From assembly GCA_947499955.1 (NCBI GenBank), contig CANMQI010000012.1, positions 142,192 to 206,191 of the forward strand: a stretch of DNA of 64,000 bases, written 5' to 3'. Origin of the DNA: an uncultured Granulosicoccus sp. (GTDB lineage: Bacteria > Pseudomonadota > Gammaproteobacteria > Granulosicoccales > Granulosicoccaceae). Shown here piece after piece: positions 1 to 8,599 of the stretch; within the stretch, counting starts at the first letter, position 1; the number at the start of each line of letters is the position of its first letter. Under the pieces are notes generated by a model, which was not told where the DNA came from, did not search any database, and was given only the letters and a program-made list of their open reading frames with translations. A program made the translations under genes and the position numbers.

Positions 1-1
1 A

Positions 2-352
2 CATTCCTTGGCCGAATGCCGTTCCAAGGCGGTGCAGGCGCTGGTTTTTGTAGGCGATTGCGTTGAGGAAAACGTGGATGAGCTGGGCGATCTGGCTGGT
101 CAGGCACGTTTGCTGGGCCTCCCCCTATTCATCTTTCAGGAAGGGTTTGAGCCCAATGCCAGTCGAGCCTTTGCGCAGATGGCGAAGCTGTCCGGTGGTG
201 CGCATTGTCGTTTCGATCAATCCTCTGCAAGTCAGCTGGGCGATCTGCTGAATGCTGTGGCCGTTTATGCCGCCGGTGGCAAGAAGGCGCTGCAACAGCT
301 GGAGCAGCAGGGTTCGAATCAGGCCAGGACATTGCTCGAACAGTTGTCCTGA
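2..352 (+). CDS. VWA-domain protein, C-terminal fragment (5' end outside window)
   Basis: The reading frame is open from the first complete codon of the window (base 2) and stops at 352, so this is the C-terminal end of a longer gene. A TTG at base 8 is not a credible start. About 115 residues are visible. They contain a hydrophobic strand followed by Gly-Asp (LVFVGD), an acidic ENVDEL stretch, a second strand (GLPLFIFQEG), a GGAHCRFD segment and an alternating Leu/Ala helix. From memory this matches the end of a von Willebrand factor A-like domain found in proteobacterial proteins of unknown function. The MIDAS metal site would lie upstream of the window. The gene converges with the GH16 gene; a heptanucleotide array and a strong hairpin lie between them. 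The family call is moderately sure and the role is unknown. Confidence 0.6.
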   Translation, partial: HSLAECRSKAVQALVFVGDCVEENVDELGDLAGQARLLGLPLFIFQEGFEPNASRAFAQMAKLSGGAHCRFDQSSASQLGDLLNAVAVYAAGGKKALQQLEQQGSNQARTLLEQLS

Positions 353-371
353 CCCACAGGCCTGGACCACA

Positions 372-471
372 CTTCCTGCGTTCTGCGTTCTGCGTTCTGC
401 GTTCTGCGTTCTGCGTTCTGCGTTCTGCGTTCTGCGTTCTGCGTTATTCGTTATTCGTTATTCGTTATTCG
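372..471. repeat. Compound 7-bp tandem array (9 x TTCTGCG then 4 x TTATTCG)
   Basis: After a degenerate unit at 372-380, nine perfect head-to-tail copies of TTCTGCG run from 381 to 443. They pass directly into four perfect copies of TTATTCG (444-471). The two unit types share length and phase and differ at two positions, which suggests one array in which a variant unit was amplified separately. The array lies between two convergent genes just past the stop of the VWA gene. Seven is not a multiple of three, so it is unlikely to be coding. Confidence 0.95.
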
Positions 472-523
472 TTCAGGCAGTCTGTAGAGCTACCCGTATC
501 GGCAATCTCCGGCCCGGAACGCA

Positions 524-554
524 AAAGGGCTGGCAATACTGCTGCCAGCCCTTT
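524..554 (-). terminator. Hairpin terminator for the GH16 gene
   Basis: The arms AAAGGGCTGGCA (524-535) and TGCCAGCCCTTT (543-554) are perfectly complementary over 12 bp with a 7-nt loop. On the minus strand the hairpin starts 24 bases past the GH16 stop codon and its 3' arm runs into TTTT. It probably acts as an intrinsic terminator, possibly in both directions because the arms begin with A-runs. Confidence 0.8.
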
Positions 555-577
555 ACGACGCTACAAGTCGTCAGCGA

Positions 578-2221
578 TTACTGCGGATACAGACCATTGC
601 TGTCATAGGCATCACGCTGCCAGGCTCGGATATAGTCGATTTCATAGCGCAGTGGAAAGGTGTCATTCTCGGCATCCGGTGTTGGCGCCCAACCACTACC
701 CGCCACCAGATAGGTCACGATGTTCATGCCCTGACGAGAGACTTGAGGGCCACTGAGGCGCTTGATTTCCACGCCATCGATGTACCAGATAACCAGCTGT
801 GGTTCCCACAGAACACCGTAGGTGTGGAATTCATCGGAAAACAGCTCACCTGTCGGGTTCTTGTAGCTCATGGTTGGTGCCGAGCGGGTTTCACCGGTGT
901 TGACATCTGCAAAATGGTAGGTCTGGAAGGCATCTTCATCGCCAAAGGGGTTTTCACCCAGGTACTCGATGATGTCGATTTCGGGGGCGTGCAGATTGAC
1001 GCCGTTGCCCGGATAGCGGTGATACAGATAGAAGCTGGACAGCGCACCATAGGCACCACTGGTCTTCATGCGACCTTCCACATAGCCATACGTCATGTTG
1101 AACTTGTCATGGCTGGACAGTGCACCTGACAGAAACAGGCAGCGTTCCTTGCCTGAGGCGTCGGTACCCTTGCAGATATCGGGAAGTTTGCCCTGCAGTT
1201 CGTCCGGTACCGGTGTTGCCTCGATGGTCAGAATCGAATCGGAGATCTTGAACGGGTTGTAGCCGAAATCCGGCTCATTCTGTGTGTTGACGAAATACTG
1301 CTGCTCGCCGTTGATGATGGTTTCATCACCCCAGACAAGTTGTGTGTTCCAGCGAGCGCTATCGATGCTGTCGCCATTGAAGTCATCTTCGAAGACCAGC
1401 GAGAACTTGTCCATGAAGTAGGCGGTATTGCTCAGGTCATGCTTCTGGGCAAAGCGGCTTTCATCCAGGTAAGGGTCGGCATACAAGGGTACGGCAGCAC
1501 CACGGTTTGCATGGTAGTTGATGGTAATCGGCTCGGACGGTACGGATTCCTGCCCCTTGTCGTCAACGGCGGTGACTTCATAGCTGAAGATGTCGCCGGC
1601 TTTGGGGCCGAAACTGGCGCACTCATGCAGACGAGTGGCAAAGCGGGTGTAGTTGCAGTCGATGAAGGAGGTGGTGCTCCAGAACTTGTTGATTTCCACC
1701 TGTGCCAGAGCATTGTCATCGCTCTGGTCGCGGCCCACGGTGTAGGAATGACCATCGCTGCGATAGATGTTATAGGCAACCACTTCACCGTCATCATTCG
1801 CTGGTGCCCAGCTGAATTCCGCCCAGTCATTGGAGACCAGGTCGATGCGCAGATTCTTGGGCTGTGTGGGTGCGCCACCGGCGGTTGGTGTCTCAGGATC
1901 GATCTCCAGCAAGGAGCCGAACGGATCATCCAGGGTCGGACCGGGAATCGGCGCTGCCAGCAAGTCGACGGCAGGAATCGTCGGTGCAGGCAGATCACCG
2001 TAATCTGGTGTGTTGCCGCCACCATCGTCACTCGGGGTACCGCTGTCACCGCCGCCCGTCGGCGTGTCGGTCGAGCCACCAGTGTCGCCATTGGCAGGTG
2101 CGTCGGTATCGACAGCCGGTGTACCGTCAACCGGTGTGCTCGTCTTGTTGTCGCCGGAAGAGCAGGCGGCAAGGCTGGCGACTGCCAGGGACAGAAAGGT
2201 ATGGCGAAGCAGGGGATTCAT
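578..2221 (-). CDS. GH16-family glycoside hydrolase lipoprotein with Fn3-like domain
   Basis: A predicted secreted beta-glucan or galactan hydrolase (laminarinase/agarase-type fold), attached as a lipoprotein. The ATG at 2221 gives about 547 residues and begins directly with a lipoprotein signal peptide whose lipobox is LAAC; an in-frame start six codons upstream adds nothing. A Thr/Gly/Asp/Pro-rich linker (about residues 25-100) precedes a fibronectin-III-like module (about 120-220; WAPANDDGEVVAYNIYR). The GH16 catalytic domain follows (about 275-540) and carries the family signature ExDxxE as EIDIIE near residue 414, with Glu nucleophile, Asp and Glu acid/base. Aromatic residues typical of the sugar cleft are present (WNTQLVWG, VLWEPQLVIWYIDG). 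The gene stands alone. The exact polysaccharide cannot be read from the sequence; laminarin-type beta-glucan is the usual guess for marine bacteria. Confidence 0.85.
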   Translation of the reverse strand: MNPLLRHTFLSLAVASLAACSSGDNKTSTPVDGTPAVDTDAPANGDTGGSTDTPTGGGDSGTPSDDGGGNTPDYGDLPAPTIPAVDLLAAPIPGPTLDDPFGSLLEIDPETPTAGGAPTQPKNLRIDLVSNDWAEFSWAPANDDGEVVAYNIYRSDGHSYTVGRDQSDDNALAQVEINKFWSTTSFIDCNYTRFATRLHECASFGPKAGDIFSYEVTAVDDKGQESVPSEPITINYHANRGAAVPLYADPYLDESRFAQKHDLSNTAYFMDKFSLVFEDDFNGDSIDSARWNTQLVWGDETIINGEQQYFVNTQNEPDFGYNPFKISDSILTIEATPVPDELQGKLPDICKGTDASGKERCLFLSGALSSHDKFNMTYGYVEGRMKTSGAYGALSSFYLYHRYPGNGVNLHAPEIDIIEYLGENPFGDEDAFQTYHFADVNTGETRSAPTMSYKNPTGELFSDEFHTYGVLWEPQLVIWYIDGVEIKRLSGPQVSRQGMNIVTYLVAGSGWAPTPDAENDTFPLRYEIDYIRAWQRDAYDSNGLYPQ

Positions 2222-2420
2222 GCGCAATTCAGCCGTCATCTGGGTTCGTTAAAGTGGTGACGAGAATAAACAGCTATGGTCTCGAGGCTGCGGAACTACG
2301 TCGTAACTTCGCTGTGAAGGTGCGCACAGATCGCCGATAAGTACTCGCTCTGATAGAATCACGGGTTTGGTAGGGCTGCTGCTTTACCGACACATTGGCC
2401 TGCAAACAACTGGATAAATT

Positions 2421-4595
2421 ATGAGTGTCAAGACCGCTGGCGGCTTGTCCGTCGCTTCATCCCTGCACGATTTCATAGTCAATGAAGCCCTTCCGGGCAC
2501 CGGTATCGAGGCAGATGCGCTATTTTCCTCGCTCGCCAACATCATTTCCGAACTTGCCCCGCAGAATCAGGCGGCAATGGATCGTCGTGATGCGCTGCAG
2601 GTAAAGCTGGATGACTGGCATAAAGCCAATCCCGGCCCGATCGATCAGTCGGTATACAAGGCTTTTCTGGTGGAAATCGGTTATCTGGAACCTCAGGTTG
2701 AAGATTTCAGCGTTGATGTGTCTCGCGTTGATGACGAAATTGCCAAAACAGCCGGGCCACAGCTGGTTGTACCGGTCAATAACGCACGTTATGCCCTGAA
2801 TGCTGCCAATGCACGCTGGGGAAGCCTGTATGACGCGCTCTACGGCACCGACGCCATCGCTGAGTCCGATGGCGCAGAACGTTCACGCGAATACAATCCG
2901 GTACGTGGCCAGCGCGTGGTGGCCTTTGCCAACCAGTTGCTGGATGAGGCCGTGCCTCTGGTACAAGGCAGTCATGCCGATATCAGCGCCTACGCCATCG
3001 TCGATGGTGCCTTGAAATTGACACTCACTTCCGGCAGTGAAATCGGCCTGAAGCACCCTGCGCAATGTGCCGGATACACTGGTAATGCAGACGCCCCCAC
3101 TACCGTACTGCTGAAGAACAACGGACTGCACATGGAAGTCGTGTTCGATCGCAACAGCCCCGTGGGCAAAAGCAGTGCCGCCGGTGTCTCGGACATCGTC
3201 ATGGAATCGGCACTGAGTACCATTCAGGATTGCGAAGACTCGGTCACCGCAGTCGATGCAGACGACAAGGTACTGGTCTATCGCAACTGGCTGGGCCTGA
3301 TGAAAGGCGATCTGAGTGAGCAGGTCGAAAAGAACGGCAAGCAGATCGAACGCAAGCTCAACCCGGATCGTGGATTCATCGATCTGCAGGGCAATGCCTT
3401 CAATCTGCCTGGTCGCAGTGTGCTGCTGGTTCGAAACGTTGGCACACACATGATGACCGATGCGGTACTCGATGCCGATGGCAAGCAGGTGCCGGAGACC
3501 TATCTGGACGCCATGTTCACCAGCCTCATAGCCATGCACGACCTGAAGAAGGGTGAGGACGAGGCGCGCAATTCACGCACAGGTAGTGTCTACATCGTCA
3601 AGCCCAAGCTGCACGGTACGGCGGAAGTGGCGCTGTCGGTAAAACTCTTCACGATGGTGGAAGAGGCGCTGGGTCTGGCACCCAACACCCTCAAGATGGG
3701 CATCATGGATGAGGAGCGTCGTACATCGGTCAACCTGAAGAACTGTATTGCAGCCGCTCGTGAGCGCGTCATTTTCATCAATACCGGTTTTCTGGATCGC
3801 ACGGGTGACGAGATGCACACCAGCATGCACGCTGGCGTCATGATTCCCAAGGGCGAGATGAAGAACGCCACCTGGCTCTCTGCCTATGAAAACAACAACG
3901 TCGATGTCGGTCTGGCCAGTGGTCTGCAGGGCAATGGACAGATCGGTAAGGGCATGTGGGCCATTCCGGACCAGATGGCAGCCATGATTGCCGCCAAGCA
4001 GGGTCATCCCGAGGCCGGTGCCAATACCGCCTGGGTACCTTCTCCAACAGCCGCCACCTTGCACGCCATGCATTATCACAAGGTGAGCGTGCAGGCCGTA
4101 CAGGACGCGCTGAAGTCGCGCAAGAAGGCCAGTGTCGATGACATCCTCACGATTCCATTGAGTGAAGCGGGCCGCAATTACTCGGCTGAGGAAATTCAGC
4201 ATGAGCTGGACAACAATGCGCAGAGCATTCTGGGTTATGTCGTGCGCTGGGTGAACCAGGGTGTTGGCTGTTCCAAGGTGCCTGACATCAATAACGTCGG
4301 ACTCATGGAAGATCGCGCCACCCTGCGTATCTCCAGTCAGTTCCTGGCCAACTGGCTGCTGCATGAAATCATCACCGTTGAACAGGTGCGTGATGCCATG
4401 GAGCGTATGGCGCTGGTGGTTGATGGACAGAACGCAGGCGATGCCGATTATGTTGCCATGGCGCCGTCCTTCGATGACAGCATTGCCTTCCAGGCCGCAC
4501 TCGACCTGGTCCTGAAAGGTCAGGCGCAGCCCAATGGCTACACCGAGTTCGTATTGACAGCTCGACGTCGTGAGGTCAAGGCAGCCAACGCCTGA
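2421..4595 (+). CDS. glcB: Malate synthase G
   Basis: Condenses glyoxylate with acetyl-CoA and water to give malate and CoA, the second step of the glyoxylate bypass and of glycolate use. The product has 724 residues, the usual length of the monomeric G isoform (about 720), as opposed to about 530 for isoform A. It aligns along its length from memory, including [14 protein letters not shown] with the catalytic arginine region, [16 protein letters not shown], and the C-terminal [28 protein letters not shown] segment. The ATG at 2421 is the natural start. No isocitrate lyase or glycolate oxidase gene is adjacent, so the gene appears to be transcribed alone. Confidence 0.97.
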   Translation: MSVKTAGGLSVASSLHDFIVNEALPGTGIEADALFSSLANIISELAPQNQAAMDRRDALQVKLDDWHKANPGPIDQSVYKAFLVEIGYLEPQVEDFSVDVSRVDDEIAKTAGPQLVVPVNNARYALNAANARWGSLYDALYGTDAIAESDGAERSREYNPVRGQRVVAFANQLLDEAVPLVQGSHADISAYAIVDGALKLTLTSGSEIGLKHPAQCAGYTGNADAPTTVLLKNNGLHMEVVFDRNSPVGKSSAAGVSDIVMESALSTIQDCEDSVTAVDADDKVLVYRNWLGLMKGDLSEQVEKNGKQIERKLNPDRGFIDLQGNAFNLPGRSVLLVRNVGTHMMTDAVLDADGKQVPETYLDAMFTSLIAMHDLKKGEDEARNSRTGSVYIVKPKLHGTAEVALSVKLFTMVEEALGLAPNTLKMGIMDEERRTSVNLKNCIAAARERVIFINTGFLDRTGDEMHTSMHAGVMIPKGEMKNATWLSAYENNNVDVGLASGLQGNGQIGKGMWAIPDQMAAMIAAKQGHPEAGANTAWVPSPTAATLHAMHYHKVSVQAVQDALKSRKKASVDDILTIPLSEAGRNYSAEEIQHELDNNAQSILGYVVRWVNQGVGCSKVPDINNVGLMEDRATLRISSQFLANWLLHEIITVEQVRDAMERMALVVDGQNAGDADYVAMAPSFDDSIAFQAALDLVLKGQAQPNGYTEFVLTARRREVKAANA

Positions 4596-4620
4596 TTGTT
4601 CTCACTTCTTTGACCGGTGT

Positions 4621-4651
4621 CACCTGTTTCATGCGTGAGTGGAGACAGGTG
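4621..4651 (+). terminator. Hairpin after glcB
   Basis: CACCTGT (4621-4627) and ACAGGTG (4645-4651) form a 7-bp stem with a 17-nt loop 25 bases after the glcB stop. There is no T-run. It may be a weak or factor-assisted terminator, or an RNA 3'-end structure. Confidence 0.35.
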
Positions 4652-4774
4652 GCATCGTAACTGCTCGAATCCGGCTACGTTTTCTACCCACTCGGGAATT
4701 TTTACAGAAAACCGTAGTCAACCCATTGAGCCGTTTGTTCCGGCTTTGCCAAATACCACCAATCAAAGCAGGGG

Positions 4775-5299
4775 ATGAATGTGAAAAAAGCCACTTTCAA
4801 GCAAATCGGTACCATGGTTGCAACGAGCACACTGCTCGCCAGTTGCAGTACGCTGACTGCACCATTCAAGGATGCAGATCCGCGCTGGGCCGATTTCAAA
4901 TCGTGGACTCGACTCACCGACACACACGTCAGCACCGGTAACCCCACCGGTTTTCTGGGCGGCGTGCACATGGGCCTTGAAGGCTATCGCGAAGTCTATG
5001 TGAACGACATCGGTCGCGATGCCTTGCTGGGCAATGCGCCGTACAACCTGCCTGCCGGCACGGTTGTCGTCAAGGAGCAGTTCGCCAGCAAGGAGGACTG
5101 GGAAGCCGGTCGTAAACCTGCGCACACCATCAGCGTCAAGGTAGCGGCCAGTGATGAGCTCAGCAAGGACAACTGGATCTGGGCAGACAGCTATAAAGGA
5201 ACGGCGGGCGAGAGTGCCTTCTGCGCTGGCTGCCATTCCATTGCTGCCAAGAGTGATTTTGTCTTCACCACGGGCGATTTTCAGCGATCACTCGATTGA
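4775..5299 (+). CDS. Cytochrome P460-family lipoprotein
   Basis: A predicted mono-heme c-type cytochrome of the P460 family, about 174 residues. The N-terminus has a lysine-rich region, a hydrophobic stretch and a lipobox-like LASC (about residues 21-24), so it is probably a lipoprotein facing the periplasm. The heme-binding motif is CAGCH at about residues 150-154. The preceding segments (DFKSWTRLT, YNLPAGTVVVKE, WEAGRKPAHTISVKV) match the beta-sheet core expected for this family. Family members oxidise hydroxylamine or bind NO, and the P460 cross-link needs a lysine that cannot be identified with certainty here. The gene ends 13 bp from the convergent polB stop. Neighbours give no pathway clue and no nitrification genes are present. 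Confidence 0.8.
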   Translation: MNVKKATFKQIGTMVATSTLLASCSTLTAPFKDADPRWADFKSWTRLTDTHVSTGNPTGFLGGVHMGLEGYREVYVNDIGRDALLGNAPYNLPAGTVVVKEQFASKEDWEAGRKPAHTISVKVAASDELSKDNWIWADSYKGTAGESAFCAGCHSIAAKSDFVFTTGDFQRSLD

Positions 5300-5312
5300 T
5301 CGATCCCCCTGA

Positions 5313-7619
5313 TCAGAACATTTGCAGCTGTGCATCAGTGATGGCTGCAAAGCTCGTATCCAGAAACTGCAGGATACCGTCCGCTGCCGGAGCCAGTTGT
5401 TTGTCCAGATAATGCTGGTAATCCGGTGTTGACTGCAGCAGGTCGACAGGTTCCGGTCCGTTTCGGGTAATCAGATAGCTGATGGTGCGACCACTGTGTT
5501 CCAGCTTGCGTGCCGCCTGAATATGCGGTGGCACGTTACGCTGATAATCATCCAGTGCGCGGCGAATGCGCTTGCGATAGACCAGCTGTTCATCCAGCTC
5601 ACCCGCCTGAAGTCGTTCGGCGATTTCGCGAATGTATTCTTCAAAGGGTTCTTCGTGGAAGACGCGCTGGAAGAGTTCGCGCTGGAAATTTCTGGCAAGT
5701 GGTGTCCAGTCGGTGCGCGCCGCCTCCAGCCCCTTGACCACCAGTCGTGAATCGGGCGCAATCAATCCAGCGTAGCGCTTCTTGCTGCCGGTAGGCATGC
5801 CTCGAACGGTCGGCATGAAAAAGCGTGAATAGTGGGTTTCGTACTCCACCTCCAGGCGTGATTCGATATCCAGGTTCTGTCTGAGTTCATCTTGCCACCA
5901 GGTATTGAGCTCGCGCATCAGCTGGTTGCCGATCTCTGCTGAACGCACCTCGTCTGCTTCATCGCCAATGTAGACGAAGACCGAGTCCGTATCGCCGTAG
6001 ATCACCGGGTATCCCTGCTGTTCGATCCAGTCGCGTGAGCGCATGATGATCTCGTGACCACGCCGGGTGATGCTCGATGCCAGTTGCTGTGAGTAGAAAC
6101 GACAACCGGTGGTGCCCAGCACGCCATAGAAGGAATTCATGATGATTTTGATGGCCTGGGACAGAGGTGCATTGTGCTCCAGCTTGGCCTTGTCCCGTGC
6201 CGCCCAGAGTTCTTCGATAAGTCCCGGAAGGATGTGTTTATCACGCGAGAACATGGCCTCCACGAATCCGGGCAGTGGATTGTCGCCGGGTACCGCCAGC
6301 CCCATCGGATCAATGAAGAAGGTGCGAATGATACTGGGGTACAGACTCTTGAAGTCCAGCACCAGCACATTCTTGTACAAGCCCGGTACCGAGTCCATGA
6401 CATAGCCACCCGGGCTGCCGGGCCCGTCACTGCGATTGTCGACATCCGGTGCCACGAAACCGGCGCGGTGCAGTCTTGGCAGATAGAGATTGTCAAAAGC
6501 CGCTACCGAACCACCCAGTCTGTCCAGTGCCAGTCCCGTGAGGTTGGCGCGTTGCACGGCGAACGCCAGTAGATCGGCCTTCTGGAATATCTCGTTGACC
6601 AGGGTACAGTCGCGAATGTTGTAATCCGCCAGCTGTGGCTTGTCATCCCTGAAGAGGCGATTGATCTCGGCAACCTTGTCCTGTTCCGAGCTGATGAGCT
6701 TGCCGGTCCCCAGCAGTTCATGCGACACATTGTCCAGAGAGAAGCTGTCGAAGTTCCAGAACCCGGCCTTCAGCAGATCGATACCATCGAAGACCGCTCG
6801 TCCCGGGACGCGGGCGATGCGCGGCGAGCCGGGTTGGTTGGGCTGCAGAACCGTGGCGCTCTCACCACCGCGGCCCAGGCGACAGGCAATTCCCAGCTGC
6901 TGGCATTTCTGCACGATGAAGTTCAGGTCGAAATTGACGACAGCCCAACCTGTCAAGGCATCCGGATCGATCTCCAGCGTCCAGTTGAAGAAGGCATTCA
7001 GCAAGGCCTTCTCGGTAGGCTGGTAGATGAGTTGGTAGTGGCCGCGCTGTTCATCCTCACCGCTGCCGATCATGAATACGACATCGCTTGGCCGGCTTTC
7101 AGCGTCACCCGGTTGGGGCATGATGGCGGCCGCCACCGAGTACAACTGACGGCTGTGGCCACGTGTTTCGATATCGATGGCCAGTGTGCGCAGTTGTGGC
7201 TGAAAGTCACCCGGCTGCAGTCGCGGCTGTTGAACCCGCCAGTGATTGCCAACGCGCTGCAGCTCTCCGTCGATGCGTACCGGTGCGCGAATGAATCGCT
7301 CCATCAGATAGCGATCAACAGGCTTGACGTCCGACTCGCACAGCGTAGCGTCGCTCTGTCGCAGTTGTTGCAGATCGCGTTGCTGGCGAAAATAGAGCCC
7401 ATCCACCGCCTCGCCGTGCAGGAGCGTCAACTCGAGAGGTTTGCGTGTCGCGCCCGCGGGTAGAGAAGCATCCCGGGAGCGCTCGATGAAGCAGACCGCC
7501 TGCTGGTGCCTGATGACCAGGTTCAAGGGGCCCTGCGCCGAACAGGCCCAGAGTGACAGCTCCAGGCCTTGCGGCGTGTCACGCCAGTGGCGGGTCAGCA
7601 GGTAGGCATCGAGGCTCAT
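5313..7619 (-). CDS. polB: DNA polymerase II (family B)
   Basis: A replicative-fold polymerase with 3'-5' proofreading, used in bacteria for restart and translesion synthesis. The ATG at 7619 gives about 768 residues and the N-terminus MSLDAYLLTRHWRD, which resembles E. coli Pol II (783 residues); an in-frame start 25 codons upstream is unlikely. Exonuclease motifs are visible: Exo I as AIDIET, Exo II as NFDLNF and Exo III as YNIRDC. Polymerase motif A is DFKSLYPSII, motif B is KIIMNSFYG and motif C is YGDTDS. All catalytic acids are present. The gene is divergent from the coiled-coil membrane protein gene. In E. coli it is an SOS gene, but only a poor LexA-like site is seen upstream here. 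Confidence 0.95.
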   Translation of the reverse strand: MSLDAYLLTRHWRDTPQGLELSLWACSAQGPLNLVIRHQQAVCFIERSRDASLPAGATRKPLELTLLHGEAVDGLYFRQQRDLQQLRQSDATLCESDVKPVDRYLMERFIRAPVRIDGELQRVGNHWRVQQPRLQPGDFQPQLRTLAIDIETRGHSRQLYSVAAAIMPQPGDAESRPSDVVFMIGSGEDEQRGHYQLIYQPTEKALLNAFFNWTLEIDPDALTGWAVVNFDLNFIVQKCQQLGIACRLGRGGESATVLQPNQPGSPRIARVPGRAVFDGIDLLKAGFWNFDSFSLDNVSHELLGTGKLISSEQDKVAEINRLFRDDKPQLADYNIRDCTLVNEIFQKADLLAFAVQRANLTGLALDRLGGSVAAFDNLYLPRLHRAGFVAPDVDNRSDGPGSPGGYVMDSVPGLYKNVLVLDFKSLYPSIIRTFFIDPMGLAVPGDNPLPGFVEAMFSRDKHILPGLIEELWAARDKAKLEHNAPLSQAIKIIMNSFYGVLGTTGCRFYSQQLASSITRRGHEIIMRSRDWIEQQGYPVIYGDTDSVFVYIGDEADEVRSAEIGNQLMRELNTWWQDELRQNLDIESRLEVEYETHYSRFFMPTVRGMPTGSKKRYAGLIAPDSRLVVKGLEAARTDWTPLARNFQRELFQRVFHEEPFEEYIREIAERLQAGELDEQLVYRKRIRRALDDYQRNVPPHIQAARKLEHSGRTISYLITRNGPEPVDLLQSTPDYQHYLDKQLAPAADGILQFLDTSFAAITDAQLQMF

Positions 7620-7734
7620 GGACGATAGTGTACCTATCTTGCTGACTATCTTGCTGTCTTGCCAAGCAGGAAATACTTTTGGCTCGTGTACCATGCAGAC
7701 ACGTCCATCGCATCGCGAGTTCTACAGCTTGTCC

Positions 7735-8424
7735 ATGTTTCGATATCTACCGGGAATATTGCTGGTACAGCTGGTTACCCTGGCTCTGTTCTGGGTCAAC
7801 CGGGAAGCCACCGTCGAGGATCTGTTGCTTCGAGCCGGCCTGCCGTCGCTGATCATTGCCTGTGTGACGGCGCTGTGGTTGTCCACGCTGGGGCGCATGG
7901 AGGCAGAGCGCCGCAATGCCGAACTGCGTGAAAGCCACGCCAGTGAGCGCGAAAAGTTGCATCGAAAGATCGAGCGCACTCGCTCGGAAGTGCTGCAGCA
8001 GGCCAGCGCCGACAAGGCCCAGATGCAGGAACGTGCCCACGCGGAACGGGAAAACCTGGTCAGAAAGACACACAAGCAGTTGATGCAGCAAGAGCGCAGC
8101 ATCAGTCGACGTGCCAACGTCAAGGTCGGGCTCGCCTTCATGGGGGTGACGGGCCTGGGTGTGCTGATGCTCATCACGGAAATGATGACCCTGGGGCTCT
8201 TGACCATCACGACCGCCGGAGGGGCTCTGGGAGGCTATGTATTCCGCTGGCGTCAGTCAAGGGGGGCGCTGGATCGACTCTCGGGGGCTGTCGAGCAACA
8301 GGATGACGATCCCCATGTGGTGCCGGGCGAGGTCGTACCAGCCACGAAAGCGTCGAGCAGGAAGAGCGCCCTGGCAGTCATCGATGGCAATGCGGTGGGA
8401 GAGCCGAAGAAGCGCAAGCGCTGA
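7735..8424 (+). CDS. Membrane protein with central coiled coil, unknown function
   Basis: No family was recognised. From the ATG at 7735 the product has about 229 residues; earlier in-frame ATGs at 7693 and 7618 would add a poorly hydrophobic leader, and the latter overlaps the polB start. Two membrane segments lie near the N-terminus (FRYLPGILLVQLVTLALFW and LPSLIIACVTALWL). A charged Arg/Glu/Gln-rich coiled coil follows (about residues 55-130), then two more hydrophobic segments (about 135-185, the second Gly-rich) and a basic tail ending PKKRKR. The layout suggests a membrane scaffold with a cytoplasmic coiled-coil loop. The gene is divergent from polB and has no operon partner. Confidence 0.6.
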   Translation: MFRYLPGILLVQLVTLALFWVNREATVEDLLLRAGLPSLIIACVTALWLSTLGRMEAERRNAELRESHASEREKLHRKIERTRSEVLQQASADKAQMQERAHAERENLVRKTHKQLMQQERSISRRANVKVGLAFMGVTGLGVLMLITEMMTLGLLTITTAGGALGGYVFRWRQSRGALDRLSGAVEQQDDDPHVVPGEVVPATKASSRKSALAVIDGNAVGEPKKRKR

Positions 8425-8560
8425 GGTTCCATCTTGAGGCGGCGGGAGATGAGCCCTCATTCGCGTATGGATGTCGCGCGGTGTCGAATCCCACGTGCAA
8501 CCGTAGGGGCACCTTCTGTTATCAAACGACAGCAGGGGCTCGTAGACTAGCCAGGCAAGC

Positions 8561-8590
8561 GCATTTCCTGGAGAGGCATTTCCTGGAGAG
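8561..8590. repeat. 15-bp perfect tandem duplication
   Basis: GCATTTCCTGGAGAG occurs twice head to tail (8561-8575 and 8576-8590) just downstream of the ABC permease stop, in the space between convergent genes. It is probably a replication-slippage duplication. Confidence 0.9.
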
Positions 8591-8599
8591 ATTGAACAC

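Noticed and set aside
205..756. Plus-strand frame of 183 codons through the 7-bp array
   Set aside because: It reads through a pure DNA repeat and across the terminator into the antisense of the GH16 gene; there is no ribosome-binding site and the product is low-complexity.
1340..2260. Plus-strand frame of 306 codons antisense to the GH16 gene
   Set aside because: It mirrors the codon pattern of the GH16 gene, which has a clear signal peptide and catalytic motif; the antisense product shows no family traits.
7654..7669. LexA-like box CTGTCTTGCCAAGCAG upstream of polB
   Set aside because: The outer bases nearly fit CTGT-N8-ACAG, but the centre is GC-rich, unlike the lexA site, and the match may be by chance. 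Polymerase II being SOS-controlled here is not shown.
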